From assembly GCA_041619315.1 (NCBI GenBank), contig JBFKEC010000165.1, positions 1 through 7,398 of the forward strand: a stretch of 7,398 nucleotides of DNA, written 5' to 3'. Positions 1-6,826 of this stretch are shown here, one piece after another (position 1 is the first letter of the stretch; every line of letters starts with the position of its first letter). The position numbers were made by a program, and so were the translations under genes. Origin of the DNA: Oceanococcus sp041619315. Its GTDB lineage: Bacteria; Pseudomonadota; Gammaproteobacteria; Nevskiales; Oceanococcaceae. The notes under the pieces were generated by a model. That model worked only from the letters and a program-made list of their open reading frames with translations. It was not told the origin of the DNA and searched no databases.

Positions 1-7
1 CGACCGC

Positions 8-2485
8 ATGACCGCCAATGCGCTGGAGTTTCCAGGGTTCCGGCTGTCGATCGAAGACGCGCTGGACAAGGGCATCAAGCCCTGTGGGCTGATCACTGGT
101 CTGGCCGATTTCAAACTGCCCGATGGGCAAACCCGCCGCGTCGGTGTGGCGCTGTCCAACACCGCCTTTCAGGTCGGTGCCTTCGATATGGCCAGCGCCG
201 AGAAGTTCTGCGCACTGCTGGTCGAGTGCGCGCAACTTGGGCTGCCAGTGCTCGGCTTTATCAGCTCCGGCGGCATGCAGACCAAGGAAGGCGCCGGCGC
301 GCTGTTTTCCATGGCGGTGGTCAATGACCGCATCACCCGCTTCGTGCGTGACACCGATCTACCGCTGGTGATCTTCGGCTATGGCGATTGCACCGGTGGC
401 GCTCAGGCCAGTTTCGTCACCCACCCGCTGGCGCAGACCTATTATCTGTCTGGCACCAATATGCCCTTCGCTGGCCAGATGGTGGTTCCGAGTTATTTGC
501 CCTCCAGCAGCACCCTGTCCAACTACTTAAGTCAGGTGCCGGGCGCGATGGCGGAACTGCTGCACAATCCGTTCAGCGACACCTTGAACGACAGATTGCG
601 CCAGATCGACAGCCGTATGCCGATGCCCACATCCAGCATTGAACAGGTGGTGCAACGCGCGCTGGCCGGCCAGGTGCCAGGCGAAGTGGAACCGCGACCA
701 GAACCCGCCAGCGACCCGCGCGCGCTGATGCGGCCGGTGCAGAAGGTGCTGATCCATGCCCGTGGTTGCACCGCCGTCAAGCTGATTCGCAAAGCTCAGC
801 AAGCCGGCATCCAGGTCGTGCTGGTGGCCTCCGACCCCGACATGGGCGCGCTGCCGGCGGACATGCTGGGTGAACAGGACCGCCTGGTCTGCCTCGGCGG
901 CAACACCTCGGACGAGAGCTACCTGAATGCCCACTCGGTATTGAATATCGCCGCCCATGAGCAGGTCGATGCGCTGCACCCCGGCATAGGCTTTCTGTCT
1001 GAAAGCCCGCAATTCGCCGCGCTGTGCAGCCACAACGGCATCAACTTCATCGGCCCCAGCGCTGCCAGCATGGCGACCATGGGCAACAAGTCCAATGCCA
1101 TCAAGACGGCGATGAGCGTCAACGTACCGGTGGTGCCGGGCTCGCACGGCATCCTTACGGATGTCGAGCAGGCCGAGGCCATCGCCAGTGAAATCGGTTA
1201 TCCGGTGCTGCTCAAAGCGGTCCAGGGTGGTGGCGGCAAGGGTATCCAGGTGGTGGAAAAGCCCGAGCTGATGCGGCGCTATTTTCAGCAAATCTCCACC
1301 GAAGCGCGGGCAGCCTTCGGCAATGGCGATCTGTATCTGGAGAAATATGTCACCTCGATGCGACACATCGAAGTGCAGCTGCTGCGTGATGCCCACGGCA
1401 ACAGCAAGGTCCTGGGCCTGCGTGACTGCTCGGTCCAGCGCAACAATCAGAAGGTGTTTGAAGAGTCCGGCTCCACCATGCTGCCGGACACGCTGGAACA
1501 GCAGGTGCTGGACTACACCCGCGCACTGGGCGAAGCGGTGGATTACATTGGCGCCGGCACGGTGGAGTTCATTTACGATCTGGATGCCAACGCGGTGTAC
1601 TTCATGGAAATGAATACCCGCCTGCAGGTGGAGCATCCCGTCACCGAAGCCACTTCGGGCATCGACATTGTCAAAGCCCAGTTCGACATCGCCTCCGGTC
1701 ACAGCATCGCGGATCTTCAGCCCCAGGCATCGGGCTACGCGATGGAAGTGCGCGTCACTGCGGAAAAAGCCCGACTGGATGCCGATGGTGTGCTGGGGCT
1801 GCTGCCCAGCCCCGGCCCGGTCGTGGAATGGCAGCTGCCCGAGCGCGACGACGTGGAACTGATCGCCATGGTCGAGGCCGGCAAGGAGGTTTCACCGTAT
1901 TACGACAGCCTGATCGCCCAGGTGATCATGCGCGGCCGTGATCGCGAGGATGTCATCAACAAGCTGCTGGCCTATCTTGAAAACGTTCGGATCAGGGGCA
2001 TTTCCAGCAATATCCCGCTGCTCAAGCGGGTGCTTCAGGATGTGACCTTCCGCAACGGCCGCTACGACACCAACTACCTGCCCCAGCTGATGGCCAGACT
2101 GGATGCCGAAGCGCTGATCGCTGAGATGGAAGCGATGACCGAAGGCCAGACGCTGGATCGTGACGCACTCAGGGTGGATGCCTCCGACGAACTCAAAGTC
2201 ATCGCGCAAAGCCCGGGCATCTTCTACACCACGCCTTCACCGGATGAACCCAACTATGTCGTTGAAGGCGACATTGTCAGCATCAGCGACACGCTGTGCC
2301 TGATGGAAGCGATGAAAATGTTCAGCCAGCTGAGCCTGAGCAGCTTCAATGGCAAGGATCGGATGCTCTACGACCCCGAACAACAATTTCGCGTCGAAAA
2401 GGTGATGAATGCCAACGGGGCACAGGTCTCGCCAGGCGATCTGCTGTTCATCGTCAGCCCCTTATCCGAAAAAGCATGCGCTTGA
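8..2485 (+). CDS. Multidomain biotin-dependent acyl-CoA carboxylase (CT-beta-like / biotin carboxylase / BCCP), possibly 5'-partial
   Basis: Predicted cytoplasmic enzyme that carboxylates biotin with ATP and bicarbonate, then passes the carboxyl group to an acyl-CoA. Residues 1 to about 225 form a crotonase-fold carboxyltransferase domain resembling AccD: SSGGMQTKEG (86-95) and GDCTGGAQASF (126-136) match its two oxyanion-hole glycine stretches. Residues about 244-695 are biotin carboxylase: ATP-grasp loop KAVQGGGGKG (403-412), VQRNNQK (476-482), EMNTRLQVEHPVTE (534-547) and R582, which align with E. coli BC E288, N290, R292, Q294, V295, E296 and R338. Residues about 734-818 are an AccB-type biotinyl domain with a thumb-like TPSPDEPN (742-749) and biotin-accepting K770 in EAMKM. 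About 14 extra residues follow that motif compared with AccB. No CT-alpha domain is visible. The frame is open upstream of this ATG to base 2 and only seven bases precede it, so no ribosome site can be judged and the true start may lie outside. Acyl substrate unknown. Confidence 0.88.
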   Translation: MTANALEFPGFRLSIEDALDKGIKPCGLITGLADFKLPDGQTRRVGVALSNTAFQVGAFDMASAEKFCALLVECAQLGLPVLGFISSGGMQTKEGAGALFSMAVVNDRITRFVRDTDLPLVIFGYGDCTGGAQASFVTHPLAQTYYLSGTNMPFAGQMVVPSYLPSSSTLSNYLSQVPGAMAELLHNPFSDTLNDRLRQIDSRMPMPTSSIEQVVQRALAGQVPGEVEPRPEPASDPRALMRPVQKVLIHARGCTAVKLIRKAQQAGIQVVLVASDPDMGALPADMLGEQDRLVCLGGNTSDESYLNAHSVLNIAAHEQVDALHPGIGFLSESPQFAALCSHNGINFIGPSAASMATMGNKSNAIKTAMSVNVPVVPGSHGILTDVEQAEAIASEIGYPVLLKAVQGGGGKGIQVVEKPELMRRYFQQISTEARAAFGNGDLYLEKYVTSMRHIEVQLLRDAHGNSKVLGLRDCSVQRNNQKVFEESGSTMLPDTLEQQVLDYTRALGEAVDYIGAGTVEFIYDLDANAVYFMEMNTRLQVEHPVTEATSGIDIVKAQFDIASGHSIADLQPQASGYAMEVRVTAEKARLDADGVLGLLPSPGPVVEWQLPERDDVELIAMVEAGKEVSPYYDSLIAQVIMRGRDREDVINKLLAYLENVRIRGISSNIPLLKRVLQDVTFRNGRYDTNYLPQLMARLDAEALIAEMEAMTEGQTLDRDALRVDASDELKVIAQSPGIFYTTPSPDEPNYVVEGDIVSISDTLCLMEAMKMFSQLSLSSFNGKDRMLYDPEQQFRVEKVMNANGAQVSPGDLLFIVSPLSEKACA

Positions 2486-2535
2486 TCGGGTAAAAGACGC
2501 TGCAGCTTAAAATCTGCTGTCGCTTTGGGGAGAGC

Positions 2536-2567
2536 TGCTTGGCGAGTCAATGACATCCAGCCAAGCA
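2536..2567. terminator. Inverted repeat between convergent genes, possible weak terminator
   Basis: Perfect 8-bp arms TGCTTGGC (2536-2543) and GCCAAGCA (2560-2567) with a 16-base loop lie in the 87-base gap between the carboxylase stop and the tatA stop. The position suits a bidirectional terminator for two convergent genes. However, the loop is long and no T-run follows on the plus strand, so intrinsic termination is uncertain. Confidence 0.3.
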
Positions 2568-2572
2568 TTCAT

Positions 2573-2782
2573 TCAGGCCCGTTCGTCCCGCGTTTTATCT
2601 GTCAAGCTGACATCGCCTGACACTTCACGCATCGCTGTATCGTCTTTTTGCCCCAAGGCACCTTTAAATTCGCGTATAAACGCGCCCATGTCACCACCGA
2701 CATTTCGAAGCTTTTTGGTTCCAAACAGCAGCACTACGATTGCTAACAAAATGAGCAGCTGCCAAACGCTGATTCCGGCCAT
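2573..2782 (-). CDS. tatA: Sec-independent twin-arginine translocase subunit TatA/TatE
   Basis: Small inner-membrane protein of 69 residues that forms the pore of the twin-arginine pathway, which exports folded proteins to the periplasm. The N-terminus MAGISVWQLLILLAIVVLLF is one transmembrane helix, followed by the family hallmark FGTKKLRNVGGDMGAFIREFKGAL: the FG hinge and the amphipathic helix. The rest is a short polar tail, making it shorter than E. coli TatA (89 residues) and close to TatE in length. The start is supported by AAGGAG (2788-2793 on the complement) five bases upstream. tatB and tatC are not next to it: the carboxylase lies downstream, tail-to-tail, and the desaturase fusion lies upstream on the same strand with a 119-base gap. 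It is therefore an isolated copy here, and a tatABC operon may exist elsewhere. TatB is less likely because the residues around the hinge are TatA-like. Confidence 0.93.
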   Translation of the reverse strand: MAGISVWQLLILLAIVVLLFGTKKLRNVGGDMGAFIREFKGALGQKDDTAMREVSGDVSLTDKTRDERA

Positions 2783-2804
2783 CGTGTCTCCTTGTTGCGA
2801 AGCA

Positions 2805-2810
2805 ATTCTA
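2805..2810 (-). promoter_or_regulatory. Candidate -10 box for tatA
   Basis: TAGAAT on the minus strand, one mismatch from TATAAT, lies 22 bases upstream of the tatA start in an A+T-rich stretch. No good -35 hexamer sits 16-18 bases further up, so it would be weak or depend on an activator. The gap is long enough for tatA to have its own promoter rather than rely on readthrough from the desaturase gene. Confidence 0.3.
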
Positions 2811-2830
2811 TTAATTTTCAGAGGCTGAGC

Positions 2831-2849
2831 TTAAATCGATATGATTTAA
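2831..2849. repeat. Perfect inverted repeat TTAAATC-N5-GATTTAA upstream of tatA
   Basis: Two 7-bp arms, TTAAATC and GATTTAA, flank GATAT with no mismatch. It lies 48-67 bases upstream of the tatA start and overlaps where a -35 element would fall for the candidate -10 at 2805-2810. That position suits an operator for a dimeric regulator. A terminator for the upstream desaturase gene is less likely because the stem is A+T-rich and lacks a following T-run. The regulator is unknown. Confidence 0.35.
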
Positions 2850-2901
2850 CTGCGAAATCAGCAGCTTGATGGCAAAGCCCTACGCTATACGGCCAACATC
2901 A

Positions 2902-4788
2902 TTAAGCCTTGTCGTATTTACCCAAATCGACGGTCAGGCTGTCACCTTGAGCGCGTGATACGCATAAGCACATGGCTTTATTGTCCGCCTTCTCATCATC
3001 TGTCAGGAATGCATCACGGTGTTCAACAGCGCCCTCAACCACCGGCATAATGCAGGTGCCACAAGTTCCTTGCAGACAAGAATACGGAACGGCAATGTCA
3101 TGGTGATGTAAGGCATCAATGACGGTTTGGGTTTTCAAAACTTTGATTTCGCGACCACTGCGATGCAATCGCAGACTGAACTCAGCATTTTCGGCATTGT
3201 CCGCAGCCACACCAGCGCTGAAGTTCTCCAGACGCACACGGCGTGGTTCCCACCCTCGCTCAAGTGCCGTGCTCTTGACCCAATCCATAAAGCCGCCAGG
3301 ACCACAGATATAGACCATTCCGTCAGATCGAGGCGTGCCGATAACGGCCTCGAGGTCCAGCGAACTCTTTCCGTTGCTATCAACATGTACGGAAATGCTA
3401 TCTGCAAACGGTATGTGCTCGAGTTCAGCGACGAACGGAATATCTGCCTCCGAACGCGCACAGACATGAAATTCGAAGGATTTACCAAGCGCGTGAAGCC
3501 GGTGCGCCATGGCCAATAATGGCGTTATCCCGATCCCGCCACTAATCAGTACATAGTGAGCCTGATTTTCATACAAGAAGAAGTTGTTCTTCGGTCCCGT
3601 AATCGAAACGATGGATCCGGGCTGCAAAGTCTGATGCACCTCCAATGAGCCGCCACGACCTTGTTCCTCTTTTTTCACCGCAATTTGGTAGCGGTTACGT
3701 TCAGCGCAATCATTCAGCAGGGAATATTGCCGCACTTGCCCGCTTGGCAGATGCAATGATACGTGCGACCCAGGCAAAAACTCGAAAAGCTTCTCACCCT
3801 GCATTGGCGTAAGTTCAAAGCTTTTTACGTTGAAGCCAACATCCTTGACCGCTGTAACCCGCACCTTTACCGGCACATCGAACCTATGTACGGCAGGGTT
3901 CAAACGCTTAGGGCCGGTAAATAGCCCGCGTTCTGGCACGTTCTGTCTGTACAGAATGCCGTTCGCCAGCCCCCAGACTTTATGATATTTGTACCAGGGA
4001 ACATGTGGCAGCAAATGATGCATGGTGTGGTCGGCCTGACCAAACAAAAATAGCTTCAATAACCTTCCAGCCTTGACTTTTACTGTGGCTTGAAACGGTT
4101 GCTTATCCCAGGACAGGCCATCAGGATGCTGAATATGGGCAAAAGCATAGGACAGCCACACCAGCGCCAATCGGTGAGGTATGACAAACAGCAAAATGAA
4201 CTCTTTCCAGTACGGCGACAACAACCCCACTGAATAAATTACGGCGAGCCCGATCAGACTACCCAATACCCAAGGCCGCAAGTTCTTTGGCCATTTGTCC
4301 CAAGCTTGAGTCAAATACCACTTGGCCCAATGAAAGTCGACAAAAAGCAAGTAGCTGTAACTCAGGAATTTAGGCAATTTAACCAGGCCTTCGTCCGGGT
4401 CCCGCTTTTTATCTCCAACATACATGTGATGCTCAAGATGAAGCGCCCTGTAGGCCGGCATATTCAGCCCAGGAAAGATCACCTGGGCGGAAATGGTGCC
4501 AAGAATGTCATTTACCCATTTATTTCGTGACACTGCGCGATGTGTACCATCATGCAGCGGCGTAAAGCCGGCATACATCGATGGAATCATAATGAAATAG
4601 CACAACCATAATGGCATTCCCCAATGAAGGTACCCAACGATACCTAAGCCGGTACCAAAGTAGGCCAGAAGGATCACCATTACTTGATGCCACGACACCA
4701 GCGGCACCGAAGCCACGTCGTGATATTGGGGATCGTTTACGACCTGATTGAGAACTTCTCGAAGTTCCAAGTTTGCAGTTGCAGCCAT
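2902..4788 (-). CDS. Fused membrane di-iron fatty acid desaturase/hydroxylase with C-terminal flavin-NAD(P)H-2Fe-2S reductase
   Basis: A 628-residue protein that appears to join an oxygen-activating membrane enzyme to its electron supply. Residues 1 to about 295 are a desaturase/AlkB-superfamily domain: hydrophobic segments at about 33-55, 57-75, 173-190 and 196-212, with histidine boxes HDGTH (79-83), HLEHH (117-121) and HTMHH (254-258), plus H218, H221 and H262 nearby. These would bind two irons on the cytoplasmic face. Residues about 303-510 are an oxidoreductase module with flavin motif RQYSL (353-357), nucleotide-binding ISGGIGITPL (415-424) and YICGPGGF (493-500). Residues about 536-628 are a plant-type ferredoxin with C571, C576, C579 and a fourth ligand, probably C609 in CVSRA. 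The order flavin, NAD(P)H, 2Fe-2S is that of phthalate dioxygenase and VanB-type reductases. The ATG at 4786-4788 has only a weak AGGGT upstream; another ATG five bases earlier runs straight into TAA. Whether it desaturates or hydroxylates, and which lipid it uses, cannot be told from motifs. It lies 226 bases downstream of the dehydrogenase gene on the same strand. Confidence 0.9.
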   Translation of the reverse strand: MAATANLELREVLNQVVNDPQYHDVASVPLVSWHQVMVILLAYFGTGLGIVGYLHWGMPLWLCYFIMIPSMYAGFTPLHDGTHRAVSRNKWVNDILGTISAQVIFPGLNMPAYRALHLEHHMYVGDKKRDPDEGLVKLPKFLSYSYLLFVDFHWAKWYLTQAWDKWPKNLRPWVLGSLIGLAVIYSVGLLSPYWKEFILLFVIPHRLALVWLSYAFAHIQHPDGLSWDKQPFQATVKVKAGRLLKLFLFGQADHTMHHLLPHVPWYKYHKVWGLANGILYRQNVPERGLFTGPKRLNPAVHRFDVPVKVRVTAVKDVGFNVKSFELTPMQGEKLFEFLPGSHVSLHLPSGQVRQYSLLNDCAERNRYQIAVKKEEQGRGGSLEVHQTLQPGSIVSITGPKNNFFLYENQAHYVLISGGIGITPLLAMAHRLHALGKSFEFHVCARSEADIPFVAELEHIPFADSISVHVDSNGKSSLDLEAVIGTPRSDGMVYICGPGGFMDWVKSTALERGWEPRRVRLENFSAGVAADNAENAEFSLRLHRSGREIKVLKTQTVIDALHHHDIAVPYSCLQGTCGTCIMPVVEGAVEHRDAFLTDDEKADNKAMCLCVSRAQGDSLTVDLGKYDKA

Positions 4789-4849
4789 TACATTACCCTA
4801 TCCTATAATCAACTGCGGACATGCTGACGCCCTGCCCCCAGCTAACCAA

Positions 4850-4877
4850 AATATCTTCTGTACATTTCTGGTCACAA
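4850..4877 (-). promoter_or_regulatory. Candidate sigma70-type promoter for the desaturase fusion
   Basis: On the minus strand TTGTGA (complement of 4872-4877) and GATATT (complement of 4850-4855) are spaced by 16 bases, each matching four of six consensus bases. Transcription from here would give a leader of roughly 50-55 bases before the ATG. The match is modest and was found by eye in an A+T-rich region. Confidence 0.25.
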
Positions 4878-4885
4878 AACCCAAA

Positions 4886-4916
4886 ATTAATATCCGCAAT
4901 AACCAGTAATATTAAT
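4886..4916. repeat. Inverted repeat ATTAATAT-N15-ATATTAAT, possible regulator site
   Basis: Perfect 8-bp arms at 4886-4893 and 4909-4916 are separated by 15 bases, giving a 23-base centre-to-centre spacing, about two helical turns. The repeat lies just upstream (minus strand) of the candidate -35 at 4872-4877, a common place for an activator site. It could also be chance in A+T-rich DNA. Confidence 0.3.
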
Positions 4917-4956
4917 CTTTACAGTTAGCGATGAAGTTATACGCCCTAGTCGCAAA

Positions 4957-4978
4957 CTTGCCATACAGCGGCGGCAAG
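4957..4978 (-). terminator. Possible terminator after the GMC dehydrogenase gene
   Basis: Read on the minus strand, CTTGCC and GGCAAG pair around a 10-base loop, extendable by one G-T pair. TTTG follows about 37 bases after the dehydrogenase stop. The stem is short and the T-run has only three bases, so it may be a partial terminator or none. If real, it would separate the transcripts of the dehydrogenase and the desaturase fusion. Confidence 0.3.
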
Positions 4979-5014
4979 AAACGCATGGTGCTCAAACTCA
5001 ACCCACCTCAGGCA

Positions 5015-6607
5015 CTAGATGGCTTGTTTAATTAGATCCGCAGCCTTTTCCCCGATCATGATGGATGGCGCATTGGTGTTGCCGCCCACCAGAGTCGGCA
5101 TGATGGACGCATCGACCACACGCAAGCCTTCTATCCCGTGCACACGCAACTGGGCATCAACGACCGCATTGGCATCATTGCCCATTTTGCAGGTGCCAAC
5201 CGGGTGATATTGGGTGTCGGCACGGTTGCGGATATCCTCTTCCAATGCCGCCTTGTCTTTGATATCAAAGGCATGCAGCATCTCACCACGCCATTTCGCC
5301 AACGGTGCGGACATGAGAACACGCAACTGCGTCTCTGCCCCCATCATAAGCAGCTTCAGGTCTTCTTCATTCTGTAAGAACTTGGGATCAATGCGTGGTG
5401 CTTCATATGGATCAGCGCTGTTCAAGGTGACCTCACCACGGGCTTTCGGGCGCAGCAAGGTGGTATGGCAGCTGAAACCGTGCCCAAGATGCATCTTGCG
5501 ACCGTGATCATCGACCAATGCTCGGACAAAAATGAACTGCAGATCCGGAACGCTGAGTTCAGGCGAACTCCTGAAAAAGGCTCCCGCTTCCGCATACGAG
5601 GTAGTCAGCAGGCCGCTGCGTTTTTTCGCCCATTCGAACATTGCTGCCACAAACCGCAGTGAAAAAGGAATCGAAACTCCGAACGTGTCGCTGCTAAACG
5701 GCGCTTTGAAACCGTGAACGATGTCGATATGGTCCTGCAGATTCTGCCCCACCCCAGGCAGATCCTTTACCACGGTGATACCGTGCGAGCGCAACTGCTT
5801 AGCGTCGCCGATACCTGAAAGCATCAGCAATTGCGGGGAATGAAAGACGCCGGCAGAAAGCACCACCTCTACCCTGGCCTTTACGTCTTTGCTCTGCCCC
5901 CCCTGAGACACACGAACACCAACTGCACGCGTACCTTCAAACAACACACGCGTGACCTGAGCTTGTGTCATCACGTGCAAGTTGCTGCGGTTCAAATTCG
6001 GCGCAATGAAGGCCTTCCCGGCACTGCAACGCTCACCGTTTTTATGCGTGAACTGGTACTCGAAGCAGCCTTCCTGCTCCGCACCGTTGTAGTCTGCATT
6101 CCGTGGAATTCCATTCTGCGTACAGGCCTCGATGAATGGCGCGTTCAACTTGCACGGTGAACGCGCGTTCATCACGTTCAGCGGGCCGCCCTGGCCATGA
6201 AACTCGTTGTCGAAATTTTCGTTGTTTTCAGACTTTTTGAAGAAAGGCAATACGTCGTCGTACGACCAGCCTTCGTTACCCAAGGCCGCCCAGTTGTCGT
6301 AGTCCCAGCGGTGACCGCGAGCGTACACCATGGCATTGATACTGCTGCTACCACCTAAACCGCGACCCCGCGGCTGATAGCTCCGACGACCGTTAAGGCC
6401 CGCCTGCGGCAAAGTATCGAAGGCATAATTCAATTTGCTCTTTCGCGGCATTATGGCAACGAAACCTGCTGGAGCCTTAACAAGAACACTGCGCTCAGCA
6501 GCGCCTGCCTCTATCAAGCAAATCTGCTTGGACTTGTCCTCAGATAACCGTGCCGCCAACACGGCACCAGCACTGCCGCCGCCAATAATTACAACATCAA
6601 ATTCCAC
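5015..6607 (-). CDS. GMC-family FAD-dependent alcohol dehydrogenase (AlkJ / choline dehydrogenase-like)
   Basis: A 530-residue flavoenzyme predicted to oxidise an alcohol to an aldehyde, passing electrons to the membrane quinone pool or another acceptor. The N-terminus VEFDVVIIGGGSAGAVLAAR holds the FAD-binding GxGxxG-type loop (residues 9-14). GMC signature 1 is QPRGRGLGGSSSINAMVYAR (78-97) and signature 2 is SAGVFHSPQLLMLSGIG (251-267). The C-terminal HPVGTCKMG supplies the likely catalytic base H468, and GGNTNAP the partner N511. Many blocks resemble AlkJ of alkane-degrading Pseudomonas and also BetA. I chose the GTG start at 6605-6607 because it puts the FAD loop at the usual distance from the N-terminus and has GGGAGA five bases upstream. 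An in-frame GTG at 6674-6676 would add 23 residues unlike the family. No signal peptide is seen, so it is cytoplasmic or peripherally membrane-bound. The neighbouring oxygenase fusion suggests consecutive steps on an aliphatic substrate, but betaine synthesis from choline cannot be excluded by sequence alone; no betB or betI is visible. Confidence 0.93.
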   Translation of the reverse strand: MEFDVVIIGGGSAGAVLAARLSEDKSKQICLIEAGAAERSVLVKAPAGFVAIMPRKSKLNYAFDTLPQAGLNGRRSYQPRGRGLGGSSSINAMVYARGHRWDYDNWAALGNEGWSYDDVLPFFKKSENNENFDNEFHGQGGPLNVMNARSPCKLNAPFIEACTQNGIPRNADYNGAEQEGCFEYQFTHKNGERCSAGKAFIAPNLNRSNLHVMTQAQVTRVLFEGTRAVGVRVSQGGQSKDVKARVEVVLSAGVFHSPQLLMLSGIGDAKQLRSHGITVVKDLPGVGQNLQDHIDIVHGFKAPFSSDTFGVSIPFSLRFVAAMFEWAKKRSGLLTTSYAEAGAFFRSSPELSVPDLQFIFVRALVDDHGRKMHLGHGFSCHTTLLRPKARGEVTLNSADPYEAPRIDPKFLQNEEDLKLLMMGAETQLRVLMSAPLAKWRGEMLHAFDIKDKAALEEDIRNRADTQYHPVGTCKMGNDANAVVDAQLRVHGIEGLRVVDASIMPTLVGGNTNAPSIMIGEKAADLIKQAI

Positions 6608-6612
6608 ACCTG

Positions 6613-6618
6613 TCTCCC
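6613..6618 (-). promoter_or_regulatory. Ribosome binding site deciding the GTG start of the GMC gene
   Basis: GGGAGA on the minus strand lies five bases before the GTG at 6605-6607. This supports that start over the longer in-frame alternative at 6676. Confidence 0.6.
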
Positions 6619-6676
6619 AACGCCGATCGCACAATCCAAACCGTTGCAATCCTCGGTTCGCATTCCAGATTGGCAC

Positions 6677-6690
6677 TCAGGTATTCCTGA
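6677..6690. repeat. Small dyad TCAGG-TATT-CCTGA in the divergent intergenic region
   Basis: A perfect 5-bp inverted repeat with a 4-base centre lies in the 219-base gap between the divergent dehydrogenase and DUF1329 genes. That gap should hold both promoters and any shared control. The dyad could be an operator, but it is short enough to arise by chance. A 12-bp palindrome GAAAAATTTTTC also lies at 6776-6787. I could not identify convincing -35/-10 pairs for either gene. Confidence 0.22.
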
Positions 6691-6826
6691 ATCCCCTATC
6701 CAAAGTCCTGTTTGACCGCGCCTCCCAGGCTGAAGGGCAATCTCACCTGCGCCCTGCCAAAAAGGAGGGGATCAGGAAAAATTTTTCAAGCACATTAGAG
6801 TCATCTACGTCATCCACTGGTACGAG

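Noticed and set aside
527..1702. A 391-codon open frame on the minus strand inside the carboxylase gene
   Set aside because: It lies opposite highly conserved biotin carboxylase motifs. Its translation is rich in His, Gln, Arg and Val without recognisable domains, as expected from the complement of a G+C-rich gene.
2497..2525. Hairpin GCAGC-N9-GCTGT after the carboxylase gene
   Set aside because: Only five pairs, including one G-T, and no T-run. The 8-bp repeat at 2536-2567 is the better candidate.
3127..3519. A 130-codon plus-strand open frame within the desaturase fusion
   Set aside because: It is antisense to the reductase and ferredoxin domains, whose cofactor motifs are intact, and shows no family resemblance.
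6608..6676. Longer GMC protein starting at GTG 6676
   Set aside because: The extra 23 residues resemble no family member, while the GTG at 6605-6607 has a well-spaced GGGAGA and the usual short lead to the FAD loop.
6776..6787. 12-bp palindrome GAAAAATTTTTC
   Set aside because: A simple A-tract/T-tract dyad that arises easily by chance. It may bend DNA but is not specific evidence of a binding site.
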